Below are positions 53,501 through 63,481 of a stretch of 64,000 nucleotides of DNA, piece by piece. This stretch comes from Hydrogenophaga sp. (lineage in GTDB: Bacteria; Pseudomonadota; Gammaproteobacteria; Burkholderiales; Burkholderiaceae_C): assembly GCF_014773545.1 (NCBI RefSeq), contig NZ_SDDV01000002.1, positions 186,001 to 250,000 of the forward strand. The letters are read 5' to 3'. Below the pieces are notes generated by a model, which saw nothing but the letters and a program-made list of their open reading frames with translations, had not been told where the DNA came from and made no database searches. The first letter of the stretch is position 1, and each line of letters starts with the position of its first letter. The position numbers and the translations under genes were made by a program.

Positions 53501-56500
53501 GACGATATCGCCAAGCTGATGCGTTCGCTGCGCAAACTGCTGGACGCCGGACATTCGCTGGTGCTGATCGAGCACAACCTGGACGTGATCCGCGCCGCCG
53601 ACTGGCTGATCGACCTTGGCCCCGAGGGCGGCGACGCCGGCGGCCAGATCGTCACCGAAGGGCCGCCCGAAGATGTGCGCCAGCACCCCAGCAGCCACAC
53701 CGCCTTGGCGCTGCGCGAGTATGCGCTGTCGGTCGGTGCGCAGCAGCCGGTCCGGGAGCCGCAAGCCGGCACGGACGCCGGGGGTCAAAAACCAGGCGCG
53801 GACGCGCTTGCCCAGACCTGCATTCGCATCGTCAACGCCAAAGAACACAACCTGAAAAACCTCAGCGTGGACATTCCGCGCGGCAAGTTCAACGTCATCT
53901 CCGGCGTCAGCGGCTCGGGCAAGTCGACGCTGGCGTTCGATATTTTGTTCAACGAAGGCCAGCGCCGCTATCTGGAGAGCCTCAACGCCTACGCGCGCAG
54001 CATCGTGCAGCCGGCTGGGCGGCCCGAGGTGGACGCGATCTATGGCCTGGCGCCCACAGTGGCGATCGAGCAGCGTCTGTCGCGCGGGGGCAGCAAAAGC
54101 ACCGTTGGCACCGCCACCGAGGTCTGGCACTTTCTGCGCCTGCTGTTTGTCAAGCTCGGCACCCAGCACTGCGTGCACGACGGTGCGGCGGTGTTGCCGC
54201 AAAGCCAGGACAGCATCGCGGCCGCGATTCTCAGGCGCTACGCTGGCCAGCATATCGGCTTGCTGGCGCCGCTGGTGGTCCACCGCAAGGGCGTCTACAC
54301 CGAGTTGGCCGACTGGGCGCGCCTGCGCGGCCATACGCATGTGCGCGTCGATGGTGAATTTGTGCCCACCAGCGGTTTTGCGCGCCTGGACCGCTTCAAG
54401 GAGCACAGCATCGAGCTGCCGCTGGCCGACTGGGTGGTCAACCCGGCTGACGAGTCCTGGCTGCGCGCACAACTCGCGCAGGCGCTGGAAATCGGCAAAG
54501 GTCAGTTGCAGGTGCTGCACCCGCTCGACGGCTTGGGCCAGGCGCTGGCGCAGGGTTTGCCGACTTGCGGCATCGGGACGGTGGAGGTGTTTTCCAGCAT
54601 CCGCGCCTGTCCGGTCTGCGCCACCAGCTACCCCGAGCTCGACCCGCGTCTGTTTTCCTACAACAGCAAGCACGGCTGGTGCCCGGACTGCGTCGGCACC
54701 GGCATGTTGCTCAGCAGCGAGCAGCGCAAACAACTCGACGATTCGCAGCGCGACGAACAGCAGCGCGGGCGCGAGCAGAGCTTTGCCGAACCCGAGCTGG
54801 CAGAAGAGCTGCAAAAACAGATCTGCCCAAGCTGTGCCGGCACCCGGCTCAAGCCCCAGGCGCGCGCGGTGCGCTTGGCTGGCAGCGCCATTACAGAGTT
54901 GGCGCGCCTGCCGGTGCGTGCGCTGCGGCAGTGGGTGCGCGACCTGATGAACCTGCCCGCGCTGGCCGATCCCGTCCCCGGGCAGGCAGTGGCCCAACCT
55001 GAGTCTGACCCCGCGCCGGCGCAGCAGCGCCAGCCGCTGTCGCTGTCGCCACGCGAGGCCGAGATCGCGCGCGATCTGCTGCCCGAGATCGAGAGCCGGC
55101 TGGCGTTTCTGGACGAAGTGGGCTTGAACTACCTGAGCCTGGATCGCGGTGCACCCACGCTCAGCGGTGGCGAGGCGCAGCGCATCCGGCTGGCGGCGCA
55201 ACTCGGCAGCAAGCTGCAAGGCGTGTGCTACGTGCTCGACGAGCCCACCATCGGCTTGCACGCGCGCGACAACGCGGTTTTACTCGACGCGCTGCAAAAG
55301 CTCGGCGCTGCGGGCAATACGCTGGTGGTGGTCGAGCACGACGAAGACACCATTCGGCGCGCCGATCACATCATCGACATAGGCCCCGGCGCCGGTCGGC
55401 GCGGCGGCCGCGTGGTGGCGCAGGGGTCGGTGGCCGACTTGTGCGCCAGCGCCGAATCGCTCACCGGACGCTACTTGCTGCACGCCATGCGGCATCCTTT
55501 GCAGGCCAGACGAGCGGTGTTGCCAGTTGCCGGCGCAGCGGCGCAGGCCAGGGCGCCGGGCCTGTGCTGGATCGACGTGTGCGCAGCCAACCTGCACAAC
55601 CTGCAGCAGATCGACGTCAGCCTTCCCTTGCAACGCCTGGTGGTTCTCACCGGTGTTTCCGGTTCGGGCAAATCGACGCTGGCGCGCGAGGTGCTGCACG
55701 TCAACCTGGCCGCGGCGGTGGCGCTGCGCAGCCGCGTGGCCGGCCGTGCCGCCTGGGACGCTGGCGAGCGGCCAGCCTGGGTCGGTTGCAGCAAGCTGCT
55801 GGGTGCCGAGGCGGTGCAGCGCGTGCTGGAAGTCGATCAAACCCCGATCGGCAAAACCCCGCGCAGTTGCCCGGCCACCTACATTGGCTTTTGGGATACG
55901 GTGCGCCAACTGTTTGCCGACACGCTGGAGGCGAAGGCGCGCGGCTACGGGCCGGGCCGTTTTTCGTTCAACACCGGCGCCGGCCGCTGTCCAGCCTGCG
56001 AAGGGCAGGGCCTGCGCACCATAGAAATGAGTTTTTTGCCCGACGTCAAGGTGCCGTGCGAGGTCTGCCACGGCGCACGCTTCAACCCCGAGACGCTGGC
56101 CGTGACCTGGAAGGGAAAGCACATCGGCGAGGTGCTGCAGATGGAGGTCGATCAGGCGCTCGACTTCTTTGCCGCCCTCTCCAGCATCCGTCACCCGCTG
56201 CAACTGCTGCAAGACGTCGGACTGGGCTACCTTACGCTGGGCCAGTCCAGCCCCACGCTGTCTGGCGGCGAGGCGCAGCGCATCAAACTGGTGGCCGAGC
56301 TGTCCAAGGTGCAGGGCGATGGCACGTCGCTGCGGCGCGGCCAGCGGCCGCCGCACACGCTTTACCTGCTCGATGAGCCCACGGTCGGCCTGCACATGGC
56401 CGACGTGGAAAAACTCATTCGCGTGCTGCACCGGCTGGTCGACGCGGGCCACAGCCTGGTGGTGATCGAACACGACCTGGACCTGATGGCCGAGGCCGAC

Positions 56501-56647
56501 TGGATCATTGACCTGGGGCCCGAGGGCGGCGACGCCGGCGGACGCGTCGTTGCCGCCGGGCCGCCCGAAGCGGTGGTGCAACAAGGCACGCACACGGGTC
56601 GCGTGCTGGCGGCGCTGCTGGCGCGGGCGCGAGCAGGCCACGGCTGA
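50549..56647 (+). CDS. uvrA: Double-length UvrA-type excinuclease ABC subunit A (2032 aa, two tandem UvrA units)
   Basis: Four Walker A motifs (GPSGSGKSSL, GVSGSGKSSL, GVSGSGKSTL x2) and four LSGGE signatures (LSGGEVQRI, LSGGEAQRL, LSGGEAQRI x2) in one uninterrupted ORF; second unit begins near nt 53816. Confidence 0.96.
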   Translation: MSDAATPANSSPVASTAADPGRQSAGGAGLIRIRGARQHNLKNIDLDIRTGEFTVVTGPSGSGKSSLVFDTLFAEGQRRYVETFSAYARQFLDRMDRPAVDRVDFVPPAIAIDQTNPVRNSRSTVGTMSELNDHLKLLFARGAELFDRASALPVRHDSPASIYAALQQRSQAQGDPRLVFTFAVEVPAGSTAEEIEQWLSASGYTRVQARRLLQRAPLPSDAAPSGKAGRVKPGTAAPPTMTVHVLDVVADRLRLGSAEPARVLEAIEVALKRGAGTLRVVAESAANAEAQVWLFSTGLHCPHSDIRYAEPTPSMFSFNSALGACETCRGFGRVIGVDYGLVIPNGHLSLRAGAVKVFQTPAWQECQDDLMRHAEAAAIPRDTPWNKLTPEQQHWVKTGAPDWRGQWKQQWFGIERFFEYLESKAYKMHIRVLLSKYRSYTECPSCGGARLKTDSLLWRLGNKAQADAVLAPEQRFMPAGVAWSRAQLQALPGLCLHDLMRLPLERLRRFFSSLAPLPHSAAAGQQQALKLLFDEINTRIRYLCEVGIGYLTLDRQSRTLSGGEVQRINLTTALGTSLVNTLFVLDEPSIGLHPRDMARITAAMLRLRDAGNTLVVVEHDPAVMLAADRLIDMGPGPGERGGQIVFDGPPEAVRHADTLTGAYLGARKHVGMGVKRHVGPNTPRLILHGVRAHNLKNLTVEFPLQRLVVLTGVSGSGKSSLLQDVLAPALWRHFGQPTDSPGAFDHLLGAEQLSALVFVDQSPIGKTARSSPVSYVGAWDAIRALFAGTPLARQRGYTATKFSFNSGDGRCPSCSGSGFEHVEMQFLSDVYLRCPDCDGKRYRPEILEVKIEKAEEKSGSDSNFKAHAALSSESGSDPDFLDPDFLALRPLNVADVLDLTVSEAVRWFAHEREVVRALQPIVDVGLEYLKLGQPVPTLSGGEAQRLKLAGFLAEAARKASASRQPLARKGTLFLFDEPTTGLHFDDIAKLMRSLRKLLDAGHSLVLIEHNLDVIRAADWLIDLGPEGGDAGGQIVTEGPPEDVRQHPSSHTALALREYALSVGAQQPVREPQAGTDAGGQKPGADALAQTCIRIVNAKEHNLKNLSVDIPRGKFNVISGVSGSGKSTLAFDILFNEGQRRYLESLNAYARSIVQPAGRPEVDAIYGLAPTVAIEQRLSRGGSKSTVGTATEVWHFLRLLFVKLGTQHCVHDGAAVLPQSQDSIAAAILRRYAGQHIGLLAPLVVHRKGVYTELADWARLRGHTHVRVDGEFVPTSGFARLDRFKEHSIELPLADWVVNPADESWLRAQLAQALEIGKGQLQVLHPLDGLGQALAQGLPTCGIGTVEVFSSIRACPVCATSYPELDPRLFSYNSKHGWCPDCVGTGMLLSSEQRKQLDDSQRDEQQRGREQSFAEPELAEELQKQICPSCAGTRLKPQARAVRLAGSAITELARLPVRALRQWVRDLMNLPALADPVPGQAVAQPESDPAPAQQRQPLSLSPREAEIARDLLPEIESRLAFLDEVGLNYLSLDRGAPTLSGGEAQRIRLAAQLGSKLQGVCYVLDEPTIGLHARDNAVLLDALQKLGAAGNTLVVVEHDEDTIRRADHIIDIGPGAGRRGGRVVAQGSVADLCASAESLTGRYLLHAMRHPLQARRAVLPVAGAAAQARAPGLCWIDVCAANLHNLQQIDVSLPLQRLVVLTGVSGSGKSTLAREVLHVNLAAAVALRSRVAGRAAWDAGERPAWVGCSKLLGAEAVQRVLEVDQTPIGKTPRSCPATYIGFWDTVRQLFADTLEAKARGYGPGRFSFNTGAGRCPACEGQGLRTIEMSFLPDVKVPCEVCHGARFNPETLAVTWKGKHIGEVLQMEVDQALDFFAALSSIRHPLQLLQDVGLGYLTLGQSSPTLSGGEAQRIKLVAELSKVQGDGTSLRRGQRPPHTLYLLDEPTVGLHMADVEKLIRVLHRLVDAGHSLVVIEHDLDLMAEADWIIDLGPEGGDAGGRVVAAGPPEAVVQQGTHTGRVLAALLARARAGHG
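53122..53140 (+). repeat. Dispersed GGGGTCAGATTCC-type repeat, copy C (inside uvrA-like CDS)
   Basis: GGGGTCAGATTCCAATTTC, exact inverted match to 44516-44534. Confidence 0.85.
53166..53207. repeat. Palindromic repeat copy D plus 2x15-bp tandem duplication (inside uvrA-like CDS)
   Basis: AATCGGGGTCtGACCCCGATT palindrome (53166-53186) and ACCCCGATTTTTTGG twice (53178-53192, 53193-53207), encoding DPDFLDPDFL. Confidence 0.9.
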
Positions 56648-56702
56648 ACGGCAGCGGGAGTGAAAGCCCGCCGCGCCCGCCACCCATCTGGTGCGAGCGA
56701 TC

Positions 56703-57086
56703 TCAGTTCCAGGCCACCCAGGCCAGGCCCAGCGCCAGCGCCACCAGCGCGGCGATCAGCCAGCGCGAGCGCACGCGCAGCAGTTCAACCGTGCTGACCA
56801 GGCGTGCGTTTTGTTCGGCCAGTTCATTCAAGGTTTGCGACGTTTGCTCTTGCAGCAGCGTCTGCCGATTGAGCTGCACCTGAGCGGCGACCAGGCGGTT
56901 TTTCAGCTCACCCAGACTGGGCAGTTCATCGCCCGGCAGGTCAAGCACATCGACCGGTACCGGTGCGCTGGCCGGATCTTGTTGTCTGGCGAGCAGCTTG
57001 CGCGCCGCACTTAAAACTTTGGGCGCGTGTTCGATCACATCACCCCAGGGGATGACTTTGAGGGCAAGCAACCAGGGTAGCGACAT
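56703..57086 (-). CDS. Hypothetical protein with C-terminal TM anchor
   Basis: Coiled-coil-like LKNRLVAAQVQLNRQTLLQEQTSQTLNELAEQNARLVSTVELLRVRSRW + LIAALVALALGLAWVAW TM. Confidence 0.7.
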   Translation of the reverse strand: MSLPWLLALKVIPWGDVIEHAPKVLSAARKLLARQQDPASAPVPVDVLDLPGDELPSLGELKNRLVAAQVQLNRQTLLQEQTSQTLNELAEQNARLVSTVELLRVRSRWLIAALVALALGLAWVAWN

Positions 57087-57282
57087 CGGGATATTTCCTA
57101 TTCAATGCTGGCGTAGAGTGCGGCGCTGCAACAAGGTTCAGTTTTGCCGCGCCGGCAGCACGGCAGCACGGCAGCACCGGCTGGCTGGGTGGATGGCGGC
57201 GAGGCAGGCAGTTGCGCACACCTCTTTCGACCCGCTGCCGACGCGCTGGCGCACCCAGGGGCGCTGCTAGAATGCAGCCCAT

Positions 57283-57364
57283 CCGAGGAGCGTTGCAGCG
57301 CACCCCCTGACGGCTCGTCAGCGCGGGGCGTGAGGCTCGGACCATTTTTGCAACGACGCTCATC
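57283..57364 (+). promoter_or_regulatory. S-adenosyl-L-homocysteine (SAH) riboswitch
   Basis: CCGAGGAGCGTTGCAGCGCACCCC...GGGGCGTGAGGCTCGGA...TGCAACGACGCTCATCC: CCGAG/CTCGG closing helix and GAGCGTTGCA/TGCAACGACGCTC pseudoknot-type pairing, 70 nt before ahcY. Confidence 0.92.
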
Positions 57365-57434
57365 CACCTGGCGTGCGATGGGCTTTCCTGTTGCACGCGT
57401 CGGTGGTTTTGTCCAACCCGAACCGGATTGAACC

Positions 57435-58868
<1,434 letters not shown>

Positions 58869-58884
58869 TTCGGTCGGCCAGCGT

Positions 58885-59652
58885 ATGCGAGCCGACCAGT
58901 TGCTCGTCGAACGCGGGCTGGCGCTCTCGCGCTCACAGGCGCAGCGGCTGATTGCCGCCGGTGTGCGCTGGCGCTGGCCGGGCGCCGACTGGCAGCGCGT
59001 GAGCAAAAATGGCGAGGAATTGCAGGCCAGCGTCGAGCTCGATGTGCTCGACGCGGCCGAGTCGCGTTTTGTTTCGCGCGGCGGGCTCAAGCTTGACGCC
59101 GCGCTGACGCATACCGGCCTGGTGGTGGCGGGCCTGTGCTGCCTGGACCTGGGCCAGAGCAGCGGCGGCTTTACCGACTGCTTGCTGCGCCGAGGAGCCG
59201 CCCTGGTGCTGGGCGTTGACGTCGGGCAGGGCCAACTGCACCCGAGCTTGCGCGCCGACGCGCGCGTGCGTTGTCTGGAAAAATGCAACGCGCGCGAACT
59301 CAGCGCCGCCACGCTGGCGCCGCTGCTGGGGCCGCAGGAGACGGCGGCGTTTGATGTGATCGTCGGCGACCTCTCTTTCATCTCGCAAACCCTGGTCTGG
59401 CCGGCCGTCGTGCCGCTGCTGCGCCCGGGTGCAAGCCTGCTGATGTTGGTCAAGCCGCAGTTCGAGTTGCAGCCCGAGCACATAGGCAAGGGCGGCCTGG
59501 TGCGTCAGATGGCCAGCTACGATCGGGTGCGCCAGCGCATCGAGCAGGCCTGCGTCGTGCACGGCTTGCGCCAACAAGCCTATTTTGAGAGCGCGGTCAC
59601 CGGCGCCGACGGCAACCGCGAATTTTTCGTCTGGGCGAAGCGGCCGGCCTGA
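58885..59652 (+). CDS. tlyA: TlyA family rRNA (cytidine-2'-O)-methyltransferase
   Basis: S4 domain MRADQLLVERGLALSRSQAQRLIAAG; SRGGLKLDAAL; CLDLGQSSGGFTDCLL. Confidence 0.93.
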   Translation: MRADQLLVERGLALSRSQAQRLIAAGVRWRWPGADWQRVSKNGEELQASVELDVLDAAESRFVSRGGLKLDAALTHTGLVVAGLCCLDLGQSSGGFTDCLLRRGAALVLGVDVGQGQLHPSLRADARVRCLEKCNARELSAATLAPLLGPQETAAFDVIVGDLSFISQTLVWPAVVPLLRPGASLLMLVKPQFELQPEHIGKGGLVRQMASYDRVRQRIEQACVVHGLRQQAYFESAVTGADGNREFFVWAKRPA

Positions 59653-59682
59653 GCCGCTGTTCAGGCACGACAAGGAGCCCGC

Positions 59683-60504
59683 ATGGCACTGCCCCTGAGT
59701 TTTGAATTTTTTCCGCCCAAGACGCCCGAAGGCGCGCTCAAATTGCGCGCCGTGCGCCAGCAGCTCTATACGCTGCAGCCCGAATTTTGCTCCGTCACCT
59801 ACGGCGCCGGTGGCTCGACCCAGCAGGGCACCTTCGACACCGTGGCTGAAATCCTGGCTGAAGGCGTTCCCGCTGCGTCGCATTTTTCCTGCATTGGCGC
59901 GACCAAGCACAGTGTGCGCGCCCAGCTTGCCACGCTCAAGGCCATGGGCGTGCAGCGTCTGGTGGCGCTGCGCGGCGACCTGCCCAGCGGCTACGGCGCG
60001 GGCGGCGAGTTTCAGTACGCCAGCGATCTGGTGACCTTCATCCGCGCCGAAACCGGACACGACTTTGTTATCGAAGTGGCGGCCTACCCGGAGACGCACC
60101 CGCAGGCCAAGTCACCCGAGGCCGACCTGCAAGCCTTTGTCGCCAAGGCGCGCGCCGGTGCGGATTCGGCCATCACCCAGTACTTTTACAACGCCGACGC
60201 TTACTTGCGCTTCGTCGACGAGCTGCGCCGCCGGGGTGTTGAACTGCCGGTGGTGCCCGGCATCATGCCCATTACCAGTTCGGCGCAGTTGCTGCGCTTC
60301 TCGGACGCCTGCGGCACTGAAATTCCGCGCTGGATTCGTTTGCGCTTGCTCGCGTACGGCGACGACAGCGCTTGCATCAAAGCCTTTGGGGTCGATGTGG
60401 TGAGCGCGCTGTGCGCCCGGTTGCGCGCGGCCGGGGTGCCCGGCTTGCACTTTTACACCATGAACCAGAGTGCGGCCACGCTGGAGATTATCAACCGGCT
60501 GTGA
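59683..60504 (+). CDS. metF: Methylenetetrahydrofolate reductase [NAD(P)H]
   Basis: LSFEFFPPKTPEGALKL, SVTYGAGGSTQQGTFDTV, RGDLPSGYG, GLHFYTMNQ. Confidence 0.97.
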   Translation: MALPLSFEFFPPKTPEGALKLRAVRQQLYTLQPEFCSVTYGAGGSTQQGTFDTVAEILAEGVPAASHFSCIGATKHSVRAQLATLKAMGVQRLVALRGDLPSGYGAGGEFQYASDLVTFIRAETGHDFVIEVAAYPETHPQAKSPEADLQAFVAKARAGADSAITQYFYNADAYLRFVDELRRRGVELPVVPGIMPITSSAQLLRFSDACGTEIPRWIRLRLLAYGDDSACIKAFGVDVVSALCARLRAAGVPGLHFYTMNQSAATLEIINRL

Positions 60505-60520
60505 GGGCAGGCGGTGCGGG

Positions 60521-61435
60521 TCAGCCGCCGGTTTCCAGTGCTTGCGCCTGGCCGCGGCCGCGCCCGAGCAGCGAGAGCAACTGTGGCAGCGCGGCGTGCA
60601 GCGCGGCGTGCAACGTGTGCGGCGGGTTGATGATGAACATGCCGCTGGCGGTCAGGCCCGGGCGGTCGTCGGGGCCGTGTGTCGGGTCTTGGCCGATCGC
60701 CAGCGTGGCCTTGAGCCAGGGCCGCTTGGCCTGGGTGGCGAGCGTTTTCAGCCGGCGCGGCAGATCGTGCGCTTCTGGACGCGGAATCACCGGGTACCAG
60801 ACCAGGTAGGTGCCGGTGGGAAAGCGCCCGAGTTGTTCTTGCAGGCAGGCGCTGACGCGACCGTAATCGGTCTTGACTTCATAACTCGGGTCGATCAAGA
60901 CCGCCGCCCGCCGCGAACTGCCGGCTGTGGGCGGTGGTGGCAAAAAGGCCTTCATGCCCTCAAAGCCGTCCTGCAGGGCAACGGCGATTTGTCGCCCGGC
61001 TTCGATCTGGCCGACGTGGGCCGTCAGCGTTCGGCTGTCGGTCGGGTGCAGCTCGAACAGCTTGAGCTTGTCGCGCGACTCGGCGCGCATCAAACGCTGC
61101 ATGACGAAGGGCGAACCTGGGTAAACCCGCAGGGCGCCCGAGGGGTTGAAGCTGGCCACCAGATCCATGTAGTCTTCAATCGCCGCGGCGGCCGCCGTCG
61201 GTTCCCGCTCGGCCGGGCGCAAGGCGGCAAACAGTTTCAGCACGCCGTCTTTGGCCTCGCCGCCGGTCTCGGTGTAGTCGCCATCGAGCCGGTACAGGCC
61301 GGCGCCGGCGTGGCTGTCGATCAGCGTCAGACTGGCCTCTTTCTGCATCAAATGGCGCAGCGTGGCGATCAGGGTGATGTGTTTGAGCACGTCGGCGTGG
61401 TTGCCGGCATGAAAGGCGTGGCGATAACTGAACAT
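60521..61435 (-). CDS. rlmJ: 23S rRNA (adenine(2030)-N(6))-methyltransferase
   Basis: MFSYRHAFHAGNHADVLKHITLIATLRHLMQKEASLTLIDSHAGAGLY; DPSYEVKTDY; GMFIINPPHTL. Confidence 0.96.
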   Translation of the reverse strand: MFSYRHAFHAGNHADVLKHITLIATLRHLMQKEASLTLIDSHAGAGLYRLDGDYTETGGEAKDGVLKLFAALRPAEREPTAAAAAIEDYMDLVASFNPSGALRVYPGSPFVMQRLMRAESRDKLKLFELHPTDSRTLTAHVGQIEAGRQIAVALQDGFEGMKAFLPPPPTAGSSRRAAVLIDPSYEVKTDYGRVSACLQEQLGRFPTGTYLVWYPVIPRPEAHDLPRRLKTLATQAKRPWLKATLAIGQDPTHGPDDRPGLTASGMFIINPPHTLHAALHAALPQLLSLLGRGRGQAQALETGG

Positions 61436-61597
61436 GCAGCGATGGTAGCGTGTCGGCCGCCGGTGCTGCGCCAAGCCGCTGGCATGACATCGCGGTCGGG
61501 TTCCGTGCGATTATGTACCCCGTCGCAGCTGGCCGTTGTTTCGGGCGCGTGCTGTCTTAGTGGGCCTTCTGGCCTCTGACACTGTGGAGAACCAATC

Positions 61598-62057
61598 ATG
61601 AGCATGGTCCATCCGATGGCACGCGCTGGCGCAGCGCGCCGAGCTCGCCCTGTTAGAGCTGGTTCGCAAGGACGTGCCCGCGCAGCGTTTTGAGCAGTTG
61701 GCTGCCGAGTTGTCCAACTGCCCATCGAGCGCCCAGGGCGGCGACCTGGGTTGGCTCAGCCCCGAAGACTGCGCGCCCGAGCTGGCCAACGAGTTGTTTT
61801 TTCAGACCGATTCGCGCTGGGGCATGGGCGTGCACCCGCGCCTGGTGCATACCCGCTTCGGTTTGCACATCATCGAGGTGCTCGGTCGGCGCAAGGGCCG
61901 CTTGTCCGAGTTCGAGCATGTGCAGGAATCGATCGCCACCCAACTGGCGCTGCATTCGCAGGCCACTGCGCTGCACCAGTACCTGCAGCGGCTTGCCGCA
62001 CAGGCGCAGATCGAGGGCGTTGATCTGGCAGCCAGCAGTTCGCCACGGGTGCGCTGA
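61598..62057 (+). pseudogene. Remnant of a parvulin-type peptidylprolyl isomerase
   Basis: Frame from 61602 reads ALAQRAELALLELVRKDVPAQRFEQLAAELSNCPSSAQGGDLGWLSPEDCAPELANELF...VHTRFGLHIIEVLGRRKG (PpiC-like C-terminus), but an in-frame TGA lies at 61599-61601 and the RBS-preceded ATG at 61598 is in another frame. Confidence 0.6.
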
Positions 62058-62218
62058 GTGCAAGAGCCGTTCGGCAGCGGTCCAAGCTGGCGGCGCCGCA
62101 CCGGTGCCGGCAGAACGGGAAAAGTACCGCTGATTTGACGCACGGCAAGACGGATTCTGACCTATCCCCTTAGCCTCTCGCTGCGGCGCGCGGCCGCGGC
62201 AAATCGATTTACGGCAAC

Positions 62219-63481
62219 ATGAAAAAATTCACCGTCCCCGAGCGTCCCAGCCCTGTTTGCAGCTCGACCCCGGCGCAGGCCGACGATTTGCTTGCCCAGG
62301 CGCGCAGCGCCGGCCTGCGCACGTGGCGGCTGGCCGGACGTGAGCTGCTTGCAGTCGTGCAAGGCGGCATGGGTGTCGGCGTCTCGGCCGGCGGCCTGGC
62401 TGGTGCGGTCGCTGGTTTGGGAGCTGTGGGCACGCTGTCGTCGGTCGATCTGCGCCGCCTGCACCCGGACCTGATGGAGCAGACCGCGCAGCTTGACAAA
62501 GAGCCCGACGCGGGCGCGCGCATCGACGCCGCCAACCTGCAAGCGCTGGCACGCGAGATCGAGCGCGCGCGCGCCGTCTCGCAGGGGCGCGGCCTGATTG
62601 CGGTCAACATCATGAAAGCGCTCAGCGCCTACGAGGCTTACGTGCGCCAGGCGCTGCACAGCGGCGCCGACGCGGTGGTGGTGGGTGCGGGTCTGCCGCT
62701 GGACTTGCCCGAGATCGCCAAAGACCACCCCAAGACCGCGCTGATTCCGATTCTGTCGGACGCGCGCGGCGTGCAGTTGCTGGTGCGCAAGTGGGAGAAA
62801 AAGGGTCGTTTGCCCGACGCCATCGTGATCGAACATCCGCGCCTGGCCGGCGGCCACCTCGGCGCGGCCAAGGTGGCCGATTTGCAAGACCCGCGCTTCG
62901 ACTTTGAGCGCGTGCTGCCGGCGGTGCTTGAATTTTTCAAGACCGCTGGCATCGAGCGCGAAATTCCGCTCATCGCCGCCGGCGGCGTCAGCAGCCGGGA
63001 CGACATTCTGCGCTTGCAGGCTCTCGGCGCCAGCGCGGTGCAACTGGGGACGGCTTTTGCCGTCACCACCGAATGCGACGCCGCCCTGGCCTTCAAGCAG
63101 GTGCTGGCGCAGGCGCGGCCGCAAGACATCGTCGAGTTCGTCAGCGTCGCCGGTCTGCCCGCGCGCGCGGTGCGCACGCCTTGGCTGGACAAATACCTGC
63201 GCATCGAACCCAAGCTGCAGGCGGTCGCGCATGTGAAAAAAAAGTGCAATATGTCCTTTGACTGTCTGGCCCACTGCGGGCTGCGCGACGGCATCGTCGG
63301 CATCGGACAGTTCTGCATCGACCAGCAGCTTGGCCACGCCCTTGAAGGCGACACCCGCCAAGGCCTGTTTTTCCGTGGCGCCGGTGTGCTGCCGTTTGGC
63401 AGCGAAATCCGTTCGGTTCATGATCTGATGCAATGGCTGCTGGCCGGCATTCGCCCGGCCGCCATGAAAGAGAGCAACTGA
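62219..63481 (+). CDS. Nitronate monooxygenase / 2-nitropropane dioxygenase family
   Basis: VVQGGMGVGVSAGGLAGAVAGLGAVGTLSS; IAAGGVSSRDDILRLQALGASAVQLGTAFAVTTEC. Confidence 0.93.
   Translation: MKKFTVPERPSPVCSSTPAQADDLLAQARSAGLRTWRLAGRELLAVVQGGMGVGVSAGGLAGAVAGLGAVGTLSSVDLRRLHPDLMEQTAQLDKEPDAGARIDAANLQALAREIERARAVSQGRGLIAVNIMKALSAYEAYVRQALHSGADAVVVGAGLPLDLPEIAKDHPKTALIPILSDARGVQLLVRKWEKKGRLPDAIVIEHPRLAGGHLGAAKVADLQDPRFDFERVLPAVLEFFKTAGIEREIPLIAAGGVSSRDDILRLQALGASAVQLGTAFAVTTECDAALAFKQVLAQARPQDIVEFVSVAGLPARAVRTPWLDKYLRIEPKLQAVAHVKKKCNMSFDCLAHCGLRDGIVGIGQFCIDQQLGHALEGDTRQGLFFRGAGVLPFGSEIRSVHDLMQWLLAGIRPAAMKESN

Noticed and set aside
53363-55261. 632-aa minus-strand ORF opposite uvrA
   Set aside because: GC-rich antisense shadow of the UvrA coding frame, no recognisable domain.
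60470-61579. 369-aa plus-strand ORF opposite rlmJ
   Set aside because: Antisense shadow; the minus strand carries RlmJ motifs.
62150-62172. GACGGATTCTGACCTATCCCCTT as another repeat copy
   Set aside because: Similarity to the GGGGTCAGATTCC family is too degraded to claim without a genome-wide search.
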